Of a DNA stretch of 64,000 bases, positions 1 to 7,462 are shown piece by piece. Numbering within the stretch: the first letter of the stretch is position 1; each line of letters opens with the position of its first letter. The position numbers and the translations under genes are program-made. A model generated the notes under the pieces. That model was not told where the DNA came from and ran no database searches. It saw only the letters and a list, made by a program, of their open reading frames with translations. The stretch spans positions 165,793 to 229,792 of the forward strand of contig DKUU01000021.1 of the NCBI GenBank assembly GCA_002490835.1. Reading direction: 5' to 3'. The stretch is from Lachnospiraceae bacterium UBA7196. GTDB lineage: Bacteria; Bacillota; Clostridia; Lachnospirales; Lachnospiraceae.

Positions 1-2728
1 CGCTGCTAATGGCAAAGTGCAGATGAGGCCCGGTCGCCTGCCCTGTCTGTCCCACAGTGGCGATTTTTTCTCCCTGCTTCACCGCCTGCCCTTTCTCTGC
101 CTCCACCGTCTTACAGTGCGCATAATAAGTCATCTGTCCGCTTAGCCCATGCCAGAGCACCACATAATTTCCGTTCACCGCGTCAAATCCCGTCATAAAG
201 ACCGTACCGTCCGCCGCCGCGAGGACGTCCGCGCCCGCAGGCGCCGCAAGATCCACCCCCGTATGCGTCCTGACCTCCTGCGTGACAGGGTTGATCCGCT
301 CGCCGTATGTATCGGAGATCCTCTCAAAATCCGGACAGGGATTGATAAAATCGATTGCCAGATCGTAATGCCCCTCCACTTCGTCGTTAACAAGCGGTTT
401 CTCCAGATCGTTTTTTCCCGTTTCCGCTAAGCCGCCTGCCTGCGCAGAATCCTCCGCCTGCAAGGATGAATCTCCATCCTGTAATTCGGATAACTTTTTC
501 TCCTGCCAGGGCGCATGCGCCGTATGCTTCTCGTCGATCCTCGGATAACCCAGACGGAAACCGGACGCGCTTTTCTCATCCTTCGCGATCTGTACCGTCA
601 GGACAGGCAGCCCGTCGGACCACAGTCCCTCGACCCCCGCAAACTTCAGTCCCACCACCAGCTGCACCGCCGTCTTCTCCCAAACCGCATCCGAATACGC
701 CTGATAAATGTCGGCGCCCGGATCGTCCAGCGAAAAAGCAACGGCGTTTGACACAATCTGCACATCCTCCACCTGCCAGCCCTGATAAGCGGAAATATCG
801 ATCGAACCCAGATACATGTCCCCGTCATAGGTCACATGAACCTCACCTTTTTCTTGATTGACCGTCATAGTCAAATATTCTTTTGCCCACGCCAGACAAT
901 CCTCCGCCGTCAGCGTTTTTACTTCCACCGTCCCCGTGTCATAGCGGTCCGCGTAGTAAAAACGCCAGATTTCCGTAGTGCCGCTCTCCTCCTCCAGAAG
1001 TTTCCACACAAAGCGTTTGGGCAGTCCGTCCCCGGCCTGTTCCAGCACGCGGATATTGTCGGCCCCAGAATTGAGGTAAGAAGCTCGCCACTCTCCGTCA
1101 AAGGTATTCACATCCCCGCCGATCAGCGTCTTTAAGCCCCGGAATCCAAATTCCTCCGTATATAAGCCGTAGAGCGATATGCCCGCATCCTCATTTGTGC
1201 AAAGCAGATACCAGCCGTTCTCCATGGGATTGTCCGCCTCACCTTTCATAAATTGATAGTAGGCCTGAATATCCACCTGCCGGTTTAAGGCAAGCTCGCT
1301 GTCATCCTTTCCTTCCATGATGCCGCGATAATGAAGCGCCTCCTCAAAGGCTGCCTCATCCGCCGCCTGTCCCGCGCCGGCGGCACCGCCCTGTGCCGCC
1401 GCATCCTGTCCCGCAGCTGCCACATTCTGTGCATCCGCGTTTTCCGTATCCTGACCGCTGACTGCCGACGCGTTCTGCGCACCCGCACTTTCACGATCCT
1501 GCCCCGCCGCATTTTGCTTTCCGGCCGCTTCATCCGCCGCGCTGCCCGCACCGGTCGTCTCATCCTTCACCGCTCCCGTAAAAGCACAGCCGCAAAGGAA
1601 CAGAGCCGCCAGAACTGCCATCACAGCCGCCGCGCCCCTCTTCCTGCCGCGGCCCGCCAGCGCGCCGATGCGCTCCCTGACACCCTTTTCTCCCCGATCC
1701 AGCATGAAAGCCATGCCCGGACAAGCGTCTCCGCCATCTCCGGTTTCCAATAGATTTAAAAGCGTCCTGCCGTATGCAAACCGTTCCCTCTCTCCAAGCA
1801 GTCTGACCGCCGCCTCGTCACAGGCAAGCTCGCTGTCCTGTCTGGCCGCGTAAGCCGCTGCCCACACAAAGGGATCAAACCAGTAAACAGCCGCCAGAAA
1901 ACTTCTAAGAAACGCCCATAAGCCGTCCCGGTGCAGCGCATGACAGTATTCATGGGCAAGGATGTGCGAAAGACTCTGCCGACCGGCCACCGGCGCGCCT
2001 ATATAAATATCCCGTCCCACCAGACAGGGGCTGGGAAGGCCCTGTACCTGATATACCTTCATGCCGCGCGCATTCAGCCTGTTTACAAATTCTTCCGGAA
2101 CGGCATCTTCCGTAAATATGCTCCTGTTCTTTTTCAGATACCCGATAAACCGCTGTCTTGAAAACAGCATATAACCGCCCACCATAGCAAAACCGATGAC
2201 CCAGACGCCGCCAAAAAGCCGGCGTAAGAAATCAGGATGCGCCGCCAAAAAGCCGGCAAACAGTCCGTCTCCCGTACCTGCCTTCTTTTCCGGCGCGGGG
2301 GCTGTCGTTTCCGTATCCTGCCCGTCTGCATGATCTTCTGTCACTTCCCACCATCCGGCCACATCCTGCGCGCCGCTTCCCGCAACGTCTCCTTCTCCGT
2401 CTTCCGCTGCTGTTCCGCCGTCAAAAAGACCGCCGTTTTTCGTCTCAAAACCTTCGCCTTCCTCCCCGGCTTTTACAGCAGGCTCCGCCTGCCCCGCATC
2501 CCGCTCCTGTAAGCCTGTCTGCATCTGCCGTATCTGGGGTACGCCGGAAACCACATTCATCACACTGACAGGACTTTCTCCCAAGGTAAAAGGAAAGAGC
2601 AGCCTGAGCGCCGCCAAAAGCCACAGCGCATAGCGGGCCCTCATAGCGATGCGTTCAAACGTGAGCTTTCTCACGCAGAATATCCCCAAAATCAATACCG
2701 ATGAAGTCAATAACAAAGTAGGTATCAC
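1..2728 (-). CDS. M56 (BlaR1-type) sensor peptidase with C-terminal M23 domain, 3' end cut by window
   Basis: Membrane sensor protease of the BlaR1/MecR1 type, partner of the BlaI-like repressor upstream. I read it in one open frame from a GTG at 2728 whose bases overlap the repressor stop codon (GTGA), so the two are translationally coupled. The N-terminus has hydrophobic segments, then the zinc motif HEYCH (about residue 257, near 1940-1955) and a downstream acidic DSELACDEA stretch, as in M56 proteases. A lipobox-like LFLCGC follows a later hydrophobic helix, then an Ala/Gln/Asp-rich linker and a long extracytoplasmic region. The last part is an M23 (LytM) peptidase domain with HTGVDLAAP and GPHLHF in frame at the window edge. 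Family knowledge: M56 proteins cleave the repressor after sensing a cell-wall signal. Inference: the M23 domain could bind or cut peptidoglycan. The stop codon lies outside the window. Confidence 0.88.
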   Translation of the reverse strand, partial: MIPTLLLTSSVLILGIFCVRKLTFERIAMRARYALWLLAALRLLFPFTLGESPVSVMNVVSGVPQIRQMQTGLQERDAGQAEPAVKAGEEGEGFETKNGGLFDGGTAAEDGEGDVAGSGAQDVAGWWEVTEDHADGQDTETTAPAPEKKAGTGDGLFAGFLAAHPDFLRRLFGGVWVIGFAMVGGYMLFSRQRFIGYLKKNRSIFTEDAVPEEFVNRLNARGMKVYQVQGLPSPCLVGRDIYIGAPVAGRQSLSHILAHEYCHALHRDGLWAFLRSFLAAVYWFDPFVWAAAYAARQDSELACDEAAVRLLGERERFAYGRTLLNLLETGDGGDACPGMAFMLDRGEKGVRERIGALAGRGRKRGAAAVMAVLAALFLCGCAFTGAVKDETTGAGSAADEAAGKQNAAGQDRESAGAQNASAVSGQDTENADAQNVAAAGQDAAAQGGAAGAGQAADEAAFEEALHYRGIMEGKDDSELALNRQVDIQAYYQFMKGEADNPMENGWYLLCTNEDAGISLYGLYTEEFGFRGLKTLIGGDVNTFDGEWRASYLNSGADNIRVLEQAGDGLPKRFVWKLLEEESGTTEIWRFYYADRYDTGTVEVKTLTAEDCLAWAKEYLTMTVNQEKGEVHVTYDGDMYLGSIDISAYQGWQVEDVQIVSNAVAFSLDDPGADIYQAYSDAVWEKTAVQLVVGLKFAGVEGLWSDGLPVLTVQIAKDEKSASGFRLGYPRIDEKHTAHAPWQEKKLSELQDGDSSLQAEDSAQAGGLAETGKNDLEKPLVNDEVEGHYDLAIDFINPCPDFERISDTYGERINPVTQEVRTHTGVDLAAPAGADVLAAADGTVFMTGFDAVNGNYVVLWHGLSGQMTYYAHCKTVEAEKGQAVKQGEKIATVGQTGQATGPHLHFAISS

Positions 2729-3204
2729 AGCGCGCCACCATCCTTTCCGTCCGCTGCCTTCGCAGTCGTCTTCTCCTCATCTCTCCGGTCCGCCTCCGCA
2801 CGGCGCAGGATCTCGTAGAGTTCCGAGATCTCTTCTCCCGACAAAGCCTTTCGCTCCACCATGGTATTTAGCATCAGCCCCATCCGTCCGCCAAAAACCT
2901 TCTCCAAAAATTCCTCCGTCTCCTGAAGCGCGGCCTCCTGTCTGTCTATTTTCGGAAAATAAAGCTTTGCGCGCTCTCCCTCCTCATGATAGATAGCGCC
3001 TTTCTCTTCCATTCGCTTCAAAAAAGTCATGACCGTGTGCTTTGTCCACCCCGTCGTCTCCTGAAACCGGCGGGTGAGCTGCATGATGGTCTTGGGCGCT
3101 TCTTCCCACAAAACATCCATCACCTTCCACTCCGCTTCCGATAATTTAACGATCGCTTTCTCCATTTCCGCGCCTGCCCCTTTCCGCCTTCTTCTTTCTT
3201 CCAT
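2725..3204 (-). CDS. BlaI/MecI/CopY-family winged-helix repressor
   Basis: Transcriptional repressor of about 159 residues. Residues 18-90 fit the BlaI winged helix (LSEAEWKVMDVLW, then TTGWTKHTVMTFLKRMEEKG), and the rest forms the helical dimerisation tail, here extended by a charged Lys/Asp/Gly end. It is first in a two-gene operon with the M56 protease, and the stop and the next start overlap. It should repress its own operon and be inactivated by proteolysis when the M56 partner is triggered. A strong SigA-type promoter buried in a large inverted repeat lies 70-100 bases upstream. The start at 3204 is kept because AAGGGT sits at a usable distance. A second ATG at 3165 (MEKAIVKL) is a plausible alternative that would give a more typical N-terminus. 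Confidence 0.9.
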   Translation of the reverse strand: MEERRRRKGAGAEMEKAIVKLSEAEWKVMDVLWEEAPKTIMQLTRRFQETTGWTKHTVMTFLKRMEEKGAIYHEEGERAKLYFPKIDRQEAALQETEEFLEKVFGGRMGLMLNTMVERKALSGEEISELYEILRRAEADRRDEEKTTAKAADGKDGGAL

Positions 3205-3247
3205 AAATTTCTACCCTTCGATTCGATCGAGCCTCTGCACAAATTAG

Positions 3248-3303
3248 GTTGACAATTGCCTACCACTATCCCAATCATAAACCAAAGGTAGGCATATGTC
3301 AAC
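3248..3303 (-). promoter_or_regulatory. blaI-type promoter inside a 17-bp-arm inverted repeat (operator)
   Basis: On the minus strand TTGACA (3302-3297) and TATGAT (3279-3274) are separated by exactly 17 bases, giving a near-consensus promoter for the BlaI/M56 operon. The -35 lies in the right arm of an inverted repeat: GTTGACAATTGCCTACC (3248-3264) against GGTAGGCATATGTCAAC (3287-3303), 15 of 17 positions matching. The arms bracket the promoter, as expected for two repressor dimers. That BlaI binds here is inferred from position. Confidence 0.75.
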
Positions 3304-3446
3304 CATTTAGCAAAAAAACTTTATCTTGTATTTTTATGTTGTCTGCTTTTATCGTCATTGCGTTATATTTTTCAGACTTTTTGTATTTTTATTGTATTTT
3401 TTTAGAATTTTTCTTTCCATATTTTAAAAAAACTGCTAAGATAGGG

Positions 3447-3473
3447 TTAAGGAAACGTGATTCCTGCCGATAT
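3447..3473 (+). promoter_or_regulatory. SigD/FliA-type promoter
   Basis: TTAA, 15 bases, then GCCGATAT: close to the Gram-positive flagellar sigma consensus TAAA-N15-GCCGATAA. It points at the small gene at 3587 and suggests that gene belongs to the motility regulon. Confidence 0.55.
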
Positions 3474-3586
3474 CTTTAGCAGAACAAGGAGTTCGCTGTG
3501 CAGTTAGAGATATGGCCATATCGCAAGCACAAATATGAATCCAAGGAGGGATCACCGCAGTTTATGCAAATGAATGGTATTATAAA

Positions 3587-3814
3587 GTGGAAGCGGTTAT
3601 GGCGGTCAACCAGTTAAAGAGGGCAGCTTCGGAAGACAAAAACCGTCAGTCCAAGCAGAACTCATCCAAAGCTCTGGCTAAAAAGTTCTTTTCCGAGGTT
3701 TTGGACGAGGCTTTTGAAAATGAGAAGAGTCGAAATATCGAAATCCGTACCAGCGGATACACGAAAAACGCCCTTCCTTTTCAGAATTTTGTAAATTTAC
3801 GAGAATATTCTTAA
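3587..3814 (+). CDS. Small hypothetical protein (75 aa) behind a SigD-type promoter
   Basis: I do not recognise a family. The product is 75 residues, charged, with a predicted helical middle (KALAKKFFSEVLDEAFENEK) and no signal peptide or membrane segment. The frame opens only at GTG 3587 or ATG 3599, because an in-frame stop lies at 3536. The good ribosome site AAGGAGGG (3543-3550) is instead placed for a 17-codon reading frame starting ATG 3564 and ending TAA 3615-3617, which overlaps the start of this gene. Translation may therefore be coupled to that leader, or the start is not as drawn. The SigD-like promoter at 3447-3473 points to motility-linked expression. A hairpin terminator follows at 3839. 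Confidence 0.55.
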   Translation: MEAVMAVNQLKRAASEDKNRQSKQNSSKALAKKFFSEVLDEAFENEKSRNIEIRTSGYTKNALPFQNFVNLREYS

Positions 3815-3838
3815 CATTACAAAAAATACAATCGAAAT

Positions 3839-3880
3839 CAGAAAGCTCAGTGCGTCCGTGCTGAGCTTTCTGATTTTAAT
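3839..3880. terminator. Bidirectional terminator between convergent genes
   Basis: Perfect 12-bp arms CAGAAAGCTCAG (3839-3850) and CTGAGCTTTCTG (3861-3872) with a 10-base loop and A/T-rich flanks on both sides. It can serve the small gene on the left and the Rrf2 gene on the right. Confidence 0.8.
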
Positions 3881-3886
3881 CACTTT

Positions 3887-4321
3887 TTAGATGACATAGT
3901 CAGCACTTTTCTGCTCATGCCACTCTACCAGATCCGCCAGCGTCACACGGTCCACCACATCGCTGACCGCCTGATTCAGCATCTGCCACAGCCGCAGGGT
4001 AACACAGCCTTCCTGCCGTTCGCAGTAATTAACGTCGCCTTCCAGACAGGCCACCGGCGCAAGAGACCCTTCCGTCAGGCGCAGGATCATCCCCACAGTG
4101 TACTCTCCCGGCTCCCTCATCAGGTGATAACCGCCCTGCGGGCCTCTGACGCTCCTCACAAAACCCGCCTTATTCAGGACAGCAATGATCTGTTCCAGAT
4201 ACTTCTCCGAAATTTCCTGTCTCGCGGCGATATCCCGAATCCTCACAGGCTCCCCCGCGTCATTGATGGCGAGGTCTAACATCAATCTGAGCGCATATCT
4301 TCCTTTTGTGGATATTTTCAT
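3887..4321 (-). CDS. Rrf2/IscR-family transcriptional regulator
   Basis: 144-residue winged-helix regulator starting MKISTKGRYALRLMLDLA, the hallmark Rrf2 N-terminus, followed by ISEKYLEQIIAVLNKAGFV (recognition helix) and VRGPQGGYHL (wing). Three cysteines in VACLEGDVNYCERQEGC (about residues 92, 99 and 105) match the spacing of the Fe-S ligands in IscR-type members. The protein may therefore sense iron-sulfur status, nitric oxide or redox state; no isc/suf genes lie next to it here. It is a single gene, convergent with the small gene and separated by a terminator. The start is the first ATG of the family N-terminus. Confidence 0.9.
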   Translation of the reverse strand: MKISTKGRYALRLMLDLAINDAGEPVRIRDIAARQEISEKYLEQIIAVLNKAGFVRSVRGPQGGYHLMREPGEYTVGMILRLTEGSLAPVACLEGDVNYCERQEGCVTLRLWQMLNQAVSDVVDRVTLADLVEWHEQKSADYVI

Positions 4322-4470
4322 AGTGAATCTCCGTTTCTGTAAATACTACTGTTTTCCTATCATGTTACTATACTTTTAAACATGTTATACACTAAAAAGA
4401 GCGCTCTGTCAAGATGCGCCCTTTTCCCAATCTTATTATTTATTTCCCAACTGCAAAGATAATCAAATAC

Positions 4471-5235
4471 TCATTCTCCCGCCACATACCGCGCCAGTTC
4501 CAGTGCAATATCGAAATGCCCGGCGTCGTGCTGGGTCCCTTTCGTCTGCCCTTCTTTTCTTCTTGCATCCCATTTGGGTGCATCAAGCAGATCGCCGCTG
4601 GTAAAGAAGGTGTATAAATTCAGATTTCTAAAATCACACATCGCCTGTAAGGCAGCGCATTCCATCTCCACCGAGATACAGCCGTCCGCCTTATGCTTTT
4701 CAAAGTTATTTCTGGTTTCCCTGTAGAAAGAATCGGTCGTCCACGTCTTTCCCTTCACATAAGGAATGCCGTTTTCTTCCATAAAGGTCGCCACGGTGTC
4801 CGCATTTTTCACAGTGATATAGTCCGATGCCGGCGCATAGTGATAGGAAGTGCCCTCATCCCGCCATGCTGACGTCGGAATCATCACCTTTCCGTGCGCG
4901 ATCTCCTTATTCAAACAGCCGGCCCCGCCGAAGACGATGTACTTGTCCGTGCTGATCTCCGCCAGCGTATCCTCGACCGTCCCCACGCAGGCAGGCGCAC
5001 CCACGTATGTTTTGTAAAAGGCGAATTTCTTCCCCCGATACGACAGCTCATAGATCGGCGTATTGCCCGTCGCAAACCAAAAAGATGCGATCTGCTTACA
5101 GTCATAGTTCTCCAGCACGAACTTCTCGATCACATGGGAAAACGTCAGGATGCACGCATCGACCCGCGGCGCGTCCTCCTTCGTCTGCGGATTGATGATC
5201 GCCGGCGACTGGTTGTCAAAAGCTTCTGTTATCAT
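4471..5235 (-). CDS. Nucleoside (uridine/purine) phosphorylase family protein
   Basis: 254-residue PNP/UDP-family enzyme, which would cleave a nucleoside with phosphate to free base and sugar-1-phosphate in the cytoplasm. Visible features: the GGAGCLN loop about residue 102 (phosphate-binding region), VGAPACVGTVEDTL, and the ISVEMECAALQAM motif typical of the family's substrate pocket (Met-Glu contacting the ribose). The substrate cannot be told from sequence by eye. The start at ATG 5235 is chosen over a longer frame because GGAGGAGG lies directly before it. It is preceded by a long structured leader with a terminator that looks like a T-box, which is unusual for a nucleoside phosphorylase. 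A methylthioadenosine- or amino-acid-linked role would explain that, but is inference. Confidence 0.85.
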   Translation of the reverse strand: MITEAFDNQSPAIINPQTKEDAPRVDACILTFSHVIEKFVLENYDCKQIASFWFATGNTPIYELSYRGKKFAFYKTYVGAPACVGTVEDTLAEISTDKYIVFGGAGCLNKEIAHGKVMIPTSAWRDEGTSYHYAPASDYITVKNADTVATFMEENGIPYVKGKTWTTDSFYRETRNNFEKHKADGCISVEMECAALQAMCDFRNLNLYTFFTSGDLLDAPKWDARRKEGQTKGTQHDAGHFDIALELARYVAGE

Positions 5236-5283
5236 GTTTCCTCCTCCTTTAAGGTGTTTTATTTCCGAAATCAATCCGCGCAT

Positions 5284-5545
5284 AAAAAAGAACAGCCTGC
5301 TTTACAACAATACAAATGCTGGCTGTTTCCCTGATATTCTGTCAAATGCTTATTTACGACATACCAACATATGCGTTCTCTGTTACGGGAGAAAACCGTC
5401 AGCATCTACTTGCCTAAGCGTTCGTGCTGCAACTCAGGAGGGATCCTATATTTACTCTACTCGTACCGTATCTCAGCAACCACGGCTCTCTGTGACTTTC
5501 AAAGTGAATATAACGTCTCCGTCATCGTCTTTCTGATTTCGATTA
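5284..5545 (-). promoter_or_regulatory. T-box-like leader ending in a terminator
   Basis: Reading leftward from about 5545, the leader shows AGAGAG (5491-5486) followed by a CCGT...ACGG apical stem enclosing GGTTGCTGAGA, as in T-box stem I. Next comes a CCTGAGTTGC segment, then AGTAG (5410-5406) with ACGG...CCGTAAC (to 5382), as in the T-box stem III region. A TTGGT bulge candidate lies at 5367-5363. The leader closes with a strong terminator, AACAGCC/GGCTGTT (5327-5321 and 5297-5291) plus a T run (5290-5284). The 14-base T-box sequence itself is divergent, and I could not assign the specifier codon with confidence. Confidence 0.62.
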
Positions 5546-5551
5546 AACATG

Positions 5552-5580
5552 ATTATACGACAGCTATACATTCTTGTCAA
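5552..5580 (-). promoter_or_regulatory. Consensus SigA promoter of the phosphorylase leader
   Basis: Minus strand TTGACA (5580-5575), 17 bases, TATAAT (5557-5552): a perfect consensus promoter, with transcription expected from about 5545 into the T-box-like leader. Confidence 0.85.
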
Positions 5581-5585
5581 GAAAC

Positions 5586-5624
5586 GCGGCAGCTTATGTC
5601 CCCGATGCGGCAACTTGTGTCCCT
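5586..5624 (+). promoter_or_regulatory. Direct repeats with 21-bp period, probable LytTR-binding site
   Basis: GCGGCAGCTTATGTCCCC (5586-5603) and GCGGCAACTTGTGTCCCT (5607-5624) agree at 15 of 18 positions and are phased 21 bases apart, two helical turns, as for LytTR-domain sites. They lie directly upstream of the -35 of the LytTR operon, and back onto the leftward phosphorylase promoter. Confidence 0.7.
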
Positions 5625-5629
5625 GCCGA

Positions 5630-5658
5630 TTGCTTTATCAATCCTCTTCCGATATCAT
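5630..5658 (+). promoter_or_regulatory. Promoter of the LytTR operon
   Basis: TTGCTT (5630-5635), 17 bases, TATCAT (5653-5658). A weak -35 with repeats immediately upstream fits an activator-dependent promoter. Confidence 0.6.
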
Positions 5659-5681
5659 ACTGTTTGAAGGGCGGTGAAAGA

Positions 5682-6122
5682 TTGAAAATAGAAATCAATA
5701 TTGACGAAACAATAGCGGATATGGAGATCGTCGTCACCTGCAGCAAACTGACGCCGAAAGTAGAAAAGATTCTGGCGGCGCTTCGGATGATGGACTGTCA
5801 GCTCATCGGAAAAAAAGGCGATGAGCTGCATTTGCTGGATATCGCGCAGATCATCTATATCGAGAGCATGGAGCGAAAATGTTTTGTTTATACCGCGGAC
5901 GACGTTTACGAGTCTGATTTCCCGCTTTACGAACTGGAACGGCAGCTTGCAGAATACGGTTTTTTCCGCGTCAGCAAATCCTTTCTCATTCATCTGTCGA
6001 GCATCCAGTCGCTCAAAGCCGATATGAACAGGCGCATTCGCATTACCATGGCAAACGGCGAGCAGATCATCGCATCCAGACAATACGCCGACGGCTTAAA
6101 AAAGAGATTGGGGGTGAAATAA
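5682..6122 (+). CDS. LytTR DNA-binding regulator without receiver domain
   Basis: 146-residue regulator with a short N-terminal segment and a LytTR domain (about residues 45-140). Recognisable pieces are LLDIAQIIYIESMERKCFVYT, FFRVSKSFLIHLSSIQSL and the terminal MANGEQIIASRQYADGLKKRL. In this family such stand-alone LytTR proteins sit in operons with a DUF3021 membrane partner and often an ABC transporter, exactly as here, and they autoregulate. The start is a TTG at 5682 preceded by GGGCGGTGAAAG. A longer open frame upstream runs through the LytTR repeats and the promoter and is not credible. The next gene starts one base after the stop. Confidence 0.85.
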   Translation: MKIEINIDETIADMEIVVTCSKLTPKVEKILAALRMMDCQLIGKKGDELHLLDIAQIIYIESMERKCFVYTADDVYESDFPLYELERQLAEYGFFRVSKSFLIHLSSIQSLKADMNRRIRITMANGEQIIASRQYADGLKKRLGVK

Positions 6123-6608
6123 ATGGAGCGGAACAAAAACATCTTTGACTATCTGGCACAGGTATTGACCATTTTCGGCTTTTCCATGCTGATCCTGAAT
6201 CTTTTCTGCATTGTTTTCGGGGATTCCGCGCAAGGTCTCTCCTCCATGTTTGCTCTGGGCAGTCTGGGGATTCCGGTGGAAATCGCTTTTCAATATCTTG
6301 TCATCTCTACGCTGATCGTGGGGAGCCGCTTTCTGTTCTTTTCAGACCGTTTCTTTCAAAAAATGTCCGTCCCTTTGCGGACTGTCTGTATGCTGGGAAG
6401 CGTGCTTTTTATCACGGCGGCGTTTATTATCCGCTTTCAGTGGTTTCCGGCGGACTTGTGGCAGGCCTGGGCCATGTTTTTCGTCTGCTTTCTGCTCTCC
6501 TTTCTCTGCAGCTATCTGGTGATGCTGTTAAAAGAAAAGGCGGAGAACCGAAAGCTGAAAGAAGCGCTTGACCGATTAAAGGAAAAGGAGACACCCTCTC
6601 ATGAATGA
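6123..6608 (+). CDS. DUF3021 membrane protein, partner of LytTR regulator
   Basis: 161-residue inner-membrane protein with four hydrophobic segments (about residues 14-33, 53-72, 84-104, 112-134) and a charged C-terminal helix rich in Lys/Glu (LKEKAENRKLKEALDRLKEKE). The size, topology and position directly after a LytTR gene fit the DUF3021 family. Members are thought to hold the LytTR protein inactive at the membrane, but the signal is unknown. Its end overlaps the start of the ABC ATPase gene by 8 bases, indicating a single operon. Confidence 0.82.
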   Translation: MERNKNIFDYLAQVLTIFGFSMLILNLFCIVFGDSAQGLSSMFALGSLGIPVEIAFQYLVISTLIVGSRFLFFSDRFFQKMSVPLRTVCMLGSVLFITAAFIIRFQWFPADLWQAWAMFFVCFLLSFLCSYLVMLLKEKAENRKLKEALDRLKEKETPSHE

Positions 6609-7461
6609 CACCATTATCACGGAAAACCTGTCGCATTGCTTCGGGGCGCACACAGTCCTTGACAAACTCTCCTTTAAGGTGCAGGAGGGGGAAGTGTTCG
6701 GCCTGCTGGGGCCTTCCGGCGCAGGAAAGACGACGCTCATTAAAATCCTCACGGGACAGCTTACACAGACAGACGGCCATGCCAGCCTGCTCGGTGCGGA
6801 CACCCGAAAGCTGGGACGGGAAGAACACGCCGGGATTGGCGCCATGATGGACAATTTCGGCCTCTATGAGCGGCTGTCCGTCTATGATAATCTGGCCTTT
6901 TACGCGGAAATCTATCAGGTTCCGCACCGTCAGATTGCAAAGATGGTAACCGATATCCTAAAAAGCATGAAGCTGTATGATTCCAGAAAGACAGCGGTTT
7001 CAGGGCTTTCCAAGGGCATGAAGAACCGACTTTCTCTGGCCAGAGCCCTGATGAATCATGCGAAGGTTCTATTTCTGGATGAACCGACCTCCGGCCTCGA
7101 TCCGGCTACGACGAGAGAAATCCACGATGTCCTGCGGGAACAAAAGGCGAAAGGAACCACCATTTTCCTTACCACGCACAATATGTTTGAGGCCGAAAGC
7201 CTCTGCGACCATGTGGGACTGTTAAGCGGCGGGCATCTCATCGAATACGGCGAACCGGACGAAATATGCCGTAAATACAATCATTTAAACCGAATTGAGA
7301 TTACCCTGAAGAACGGGGAAACGATAACCCTGACAAACGACTGCACTGCTGCCGCGCCGCTTGCAAACTATCTGGAAAGAGAAGAAATCTCCGCGATCCA
7401 TTCGACGGAACCTACCTTAGAAAGCGTATTCATTGAATTAACAGGAAAGGGGCTGGACTAA
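6601..7461 (+). CDS. ABC transporter ATP-binding protein
   Basis: 286-residue nucleotide-binding subunit of an ABC-2-type exporter. Walker A is GPSGAGKT (about residues 39-46), the signature is LSKGMKNR, Walker B is VLFLDEPTSGLDP, and the switch histidine is in TTHNM. The C-terminal 60 residues form the usual accessory domain after the ATPase core. It works with the permease encoded two bases downstream. In comparable LytTR operons such exporters are often linked to bacteriocin or antimicrobial-peptide handling, which is inference here. It overlaps the DUF3021 gene by 8 bases. Confidence 0.93.
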   Translation: MNDTIITENLSHCFGAHTVLDKLSFKVQEGEVFGLLGPSGAGKTTLIKILTGQLTQTDGHASLLGADTRKLGREEHAGIGAMMDNFGLYERLSVYDNLAFYAEIYQVPHRQIAKMVTDILKSMKLYDSRKTAVSGLSKGMKNRLSLARALMNHAKVLFLDEPTSGLDPATTREIHDVLREQKAKGTTIFLTTHNMFEAESLCDHVGLLSGGHLIEYGEPDEICRKYNHLNRIEITLKNGETITLTNDCTAAAPLANYLEREEISAIHSTEPTLESVFIELTGKGLD

Positions 7462-7462
7462 T

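Noticed and set aside
1331..1753. Plus-strand Arg-rich open frame over the M56 gene
   Set aside because: It mirrors the Ala/Gln/Asp linker of the M56 protein; no ribosome site and biased composition typical of an antisense frame.
5284..5560. SAM or cobalamin riboswitch in the phosphorylase leader
   Set aside because: The conserved words of those classes are absent, and the AGAGAG, AGTAG and CCGTAAC order fits a T-box better.
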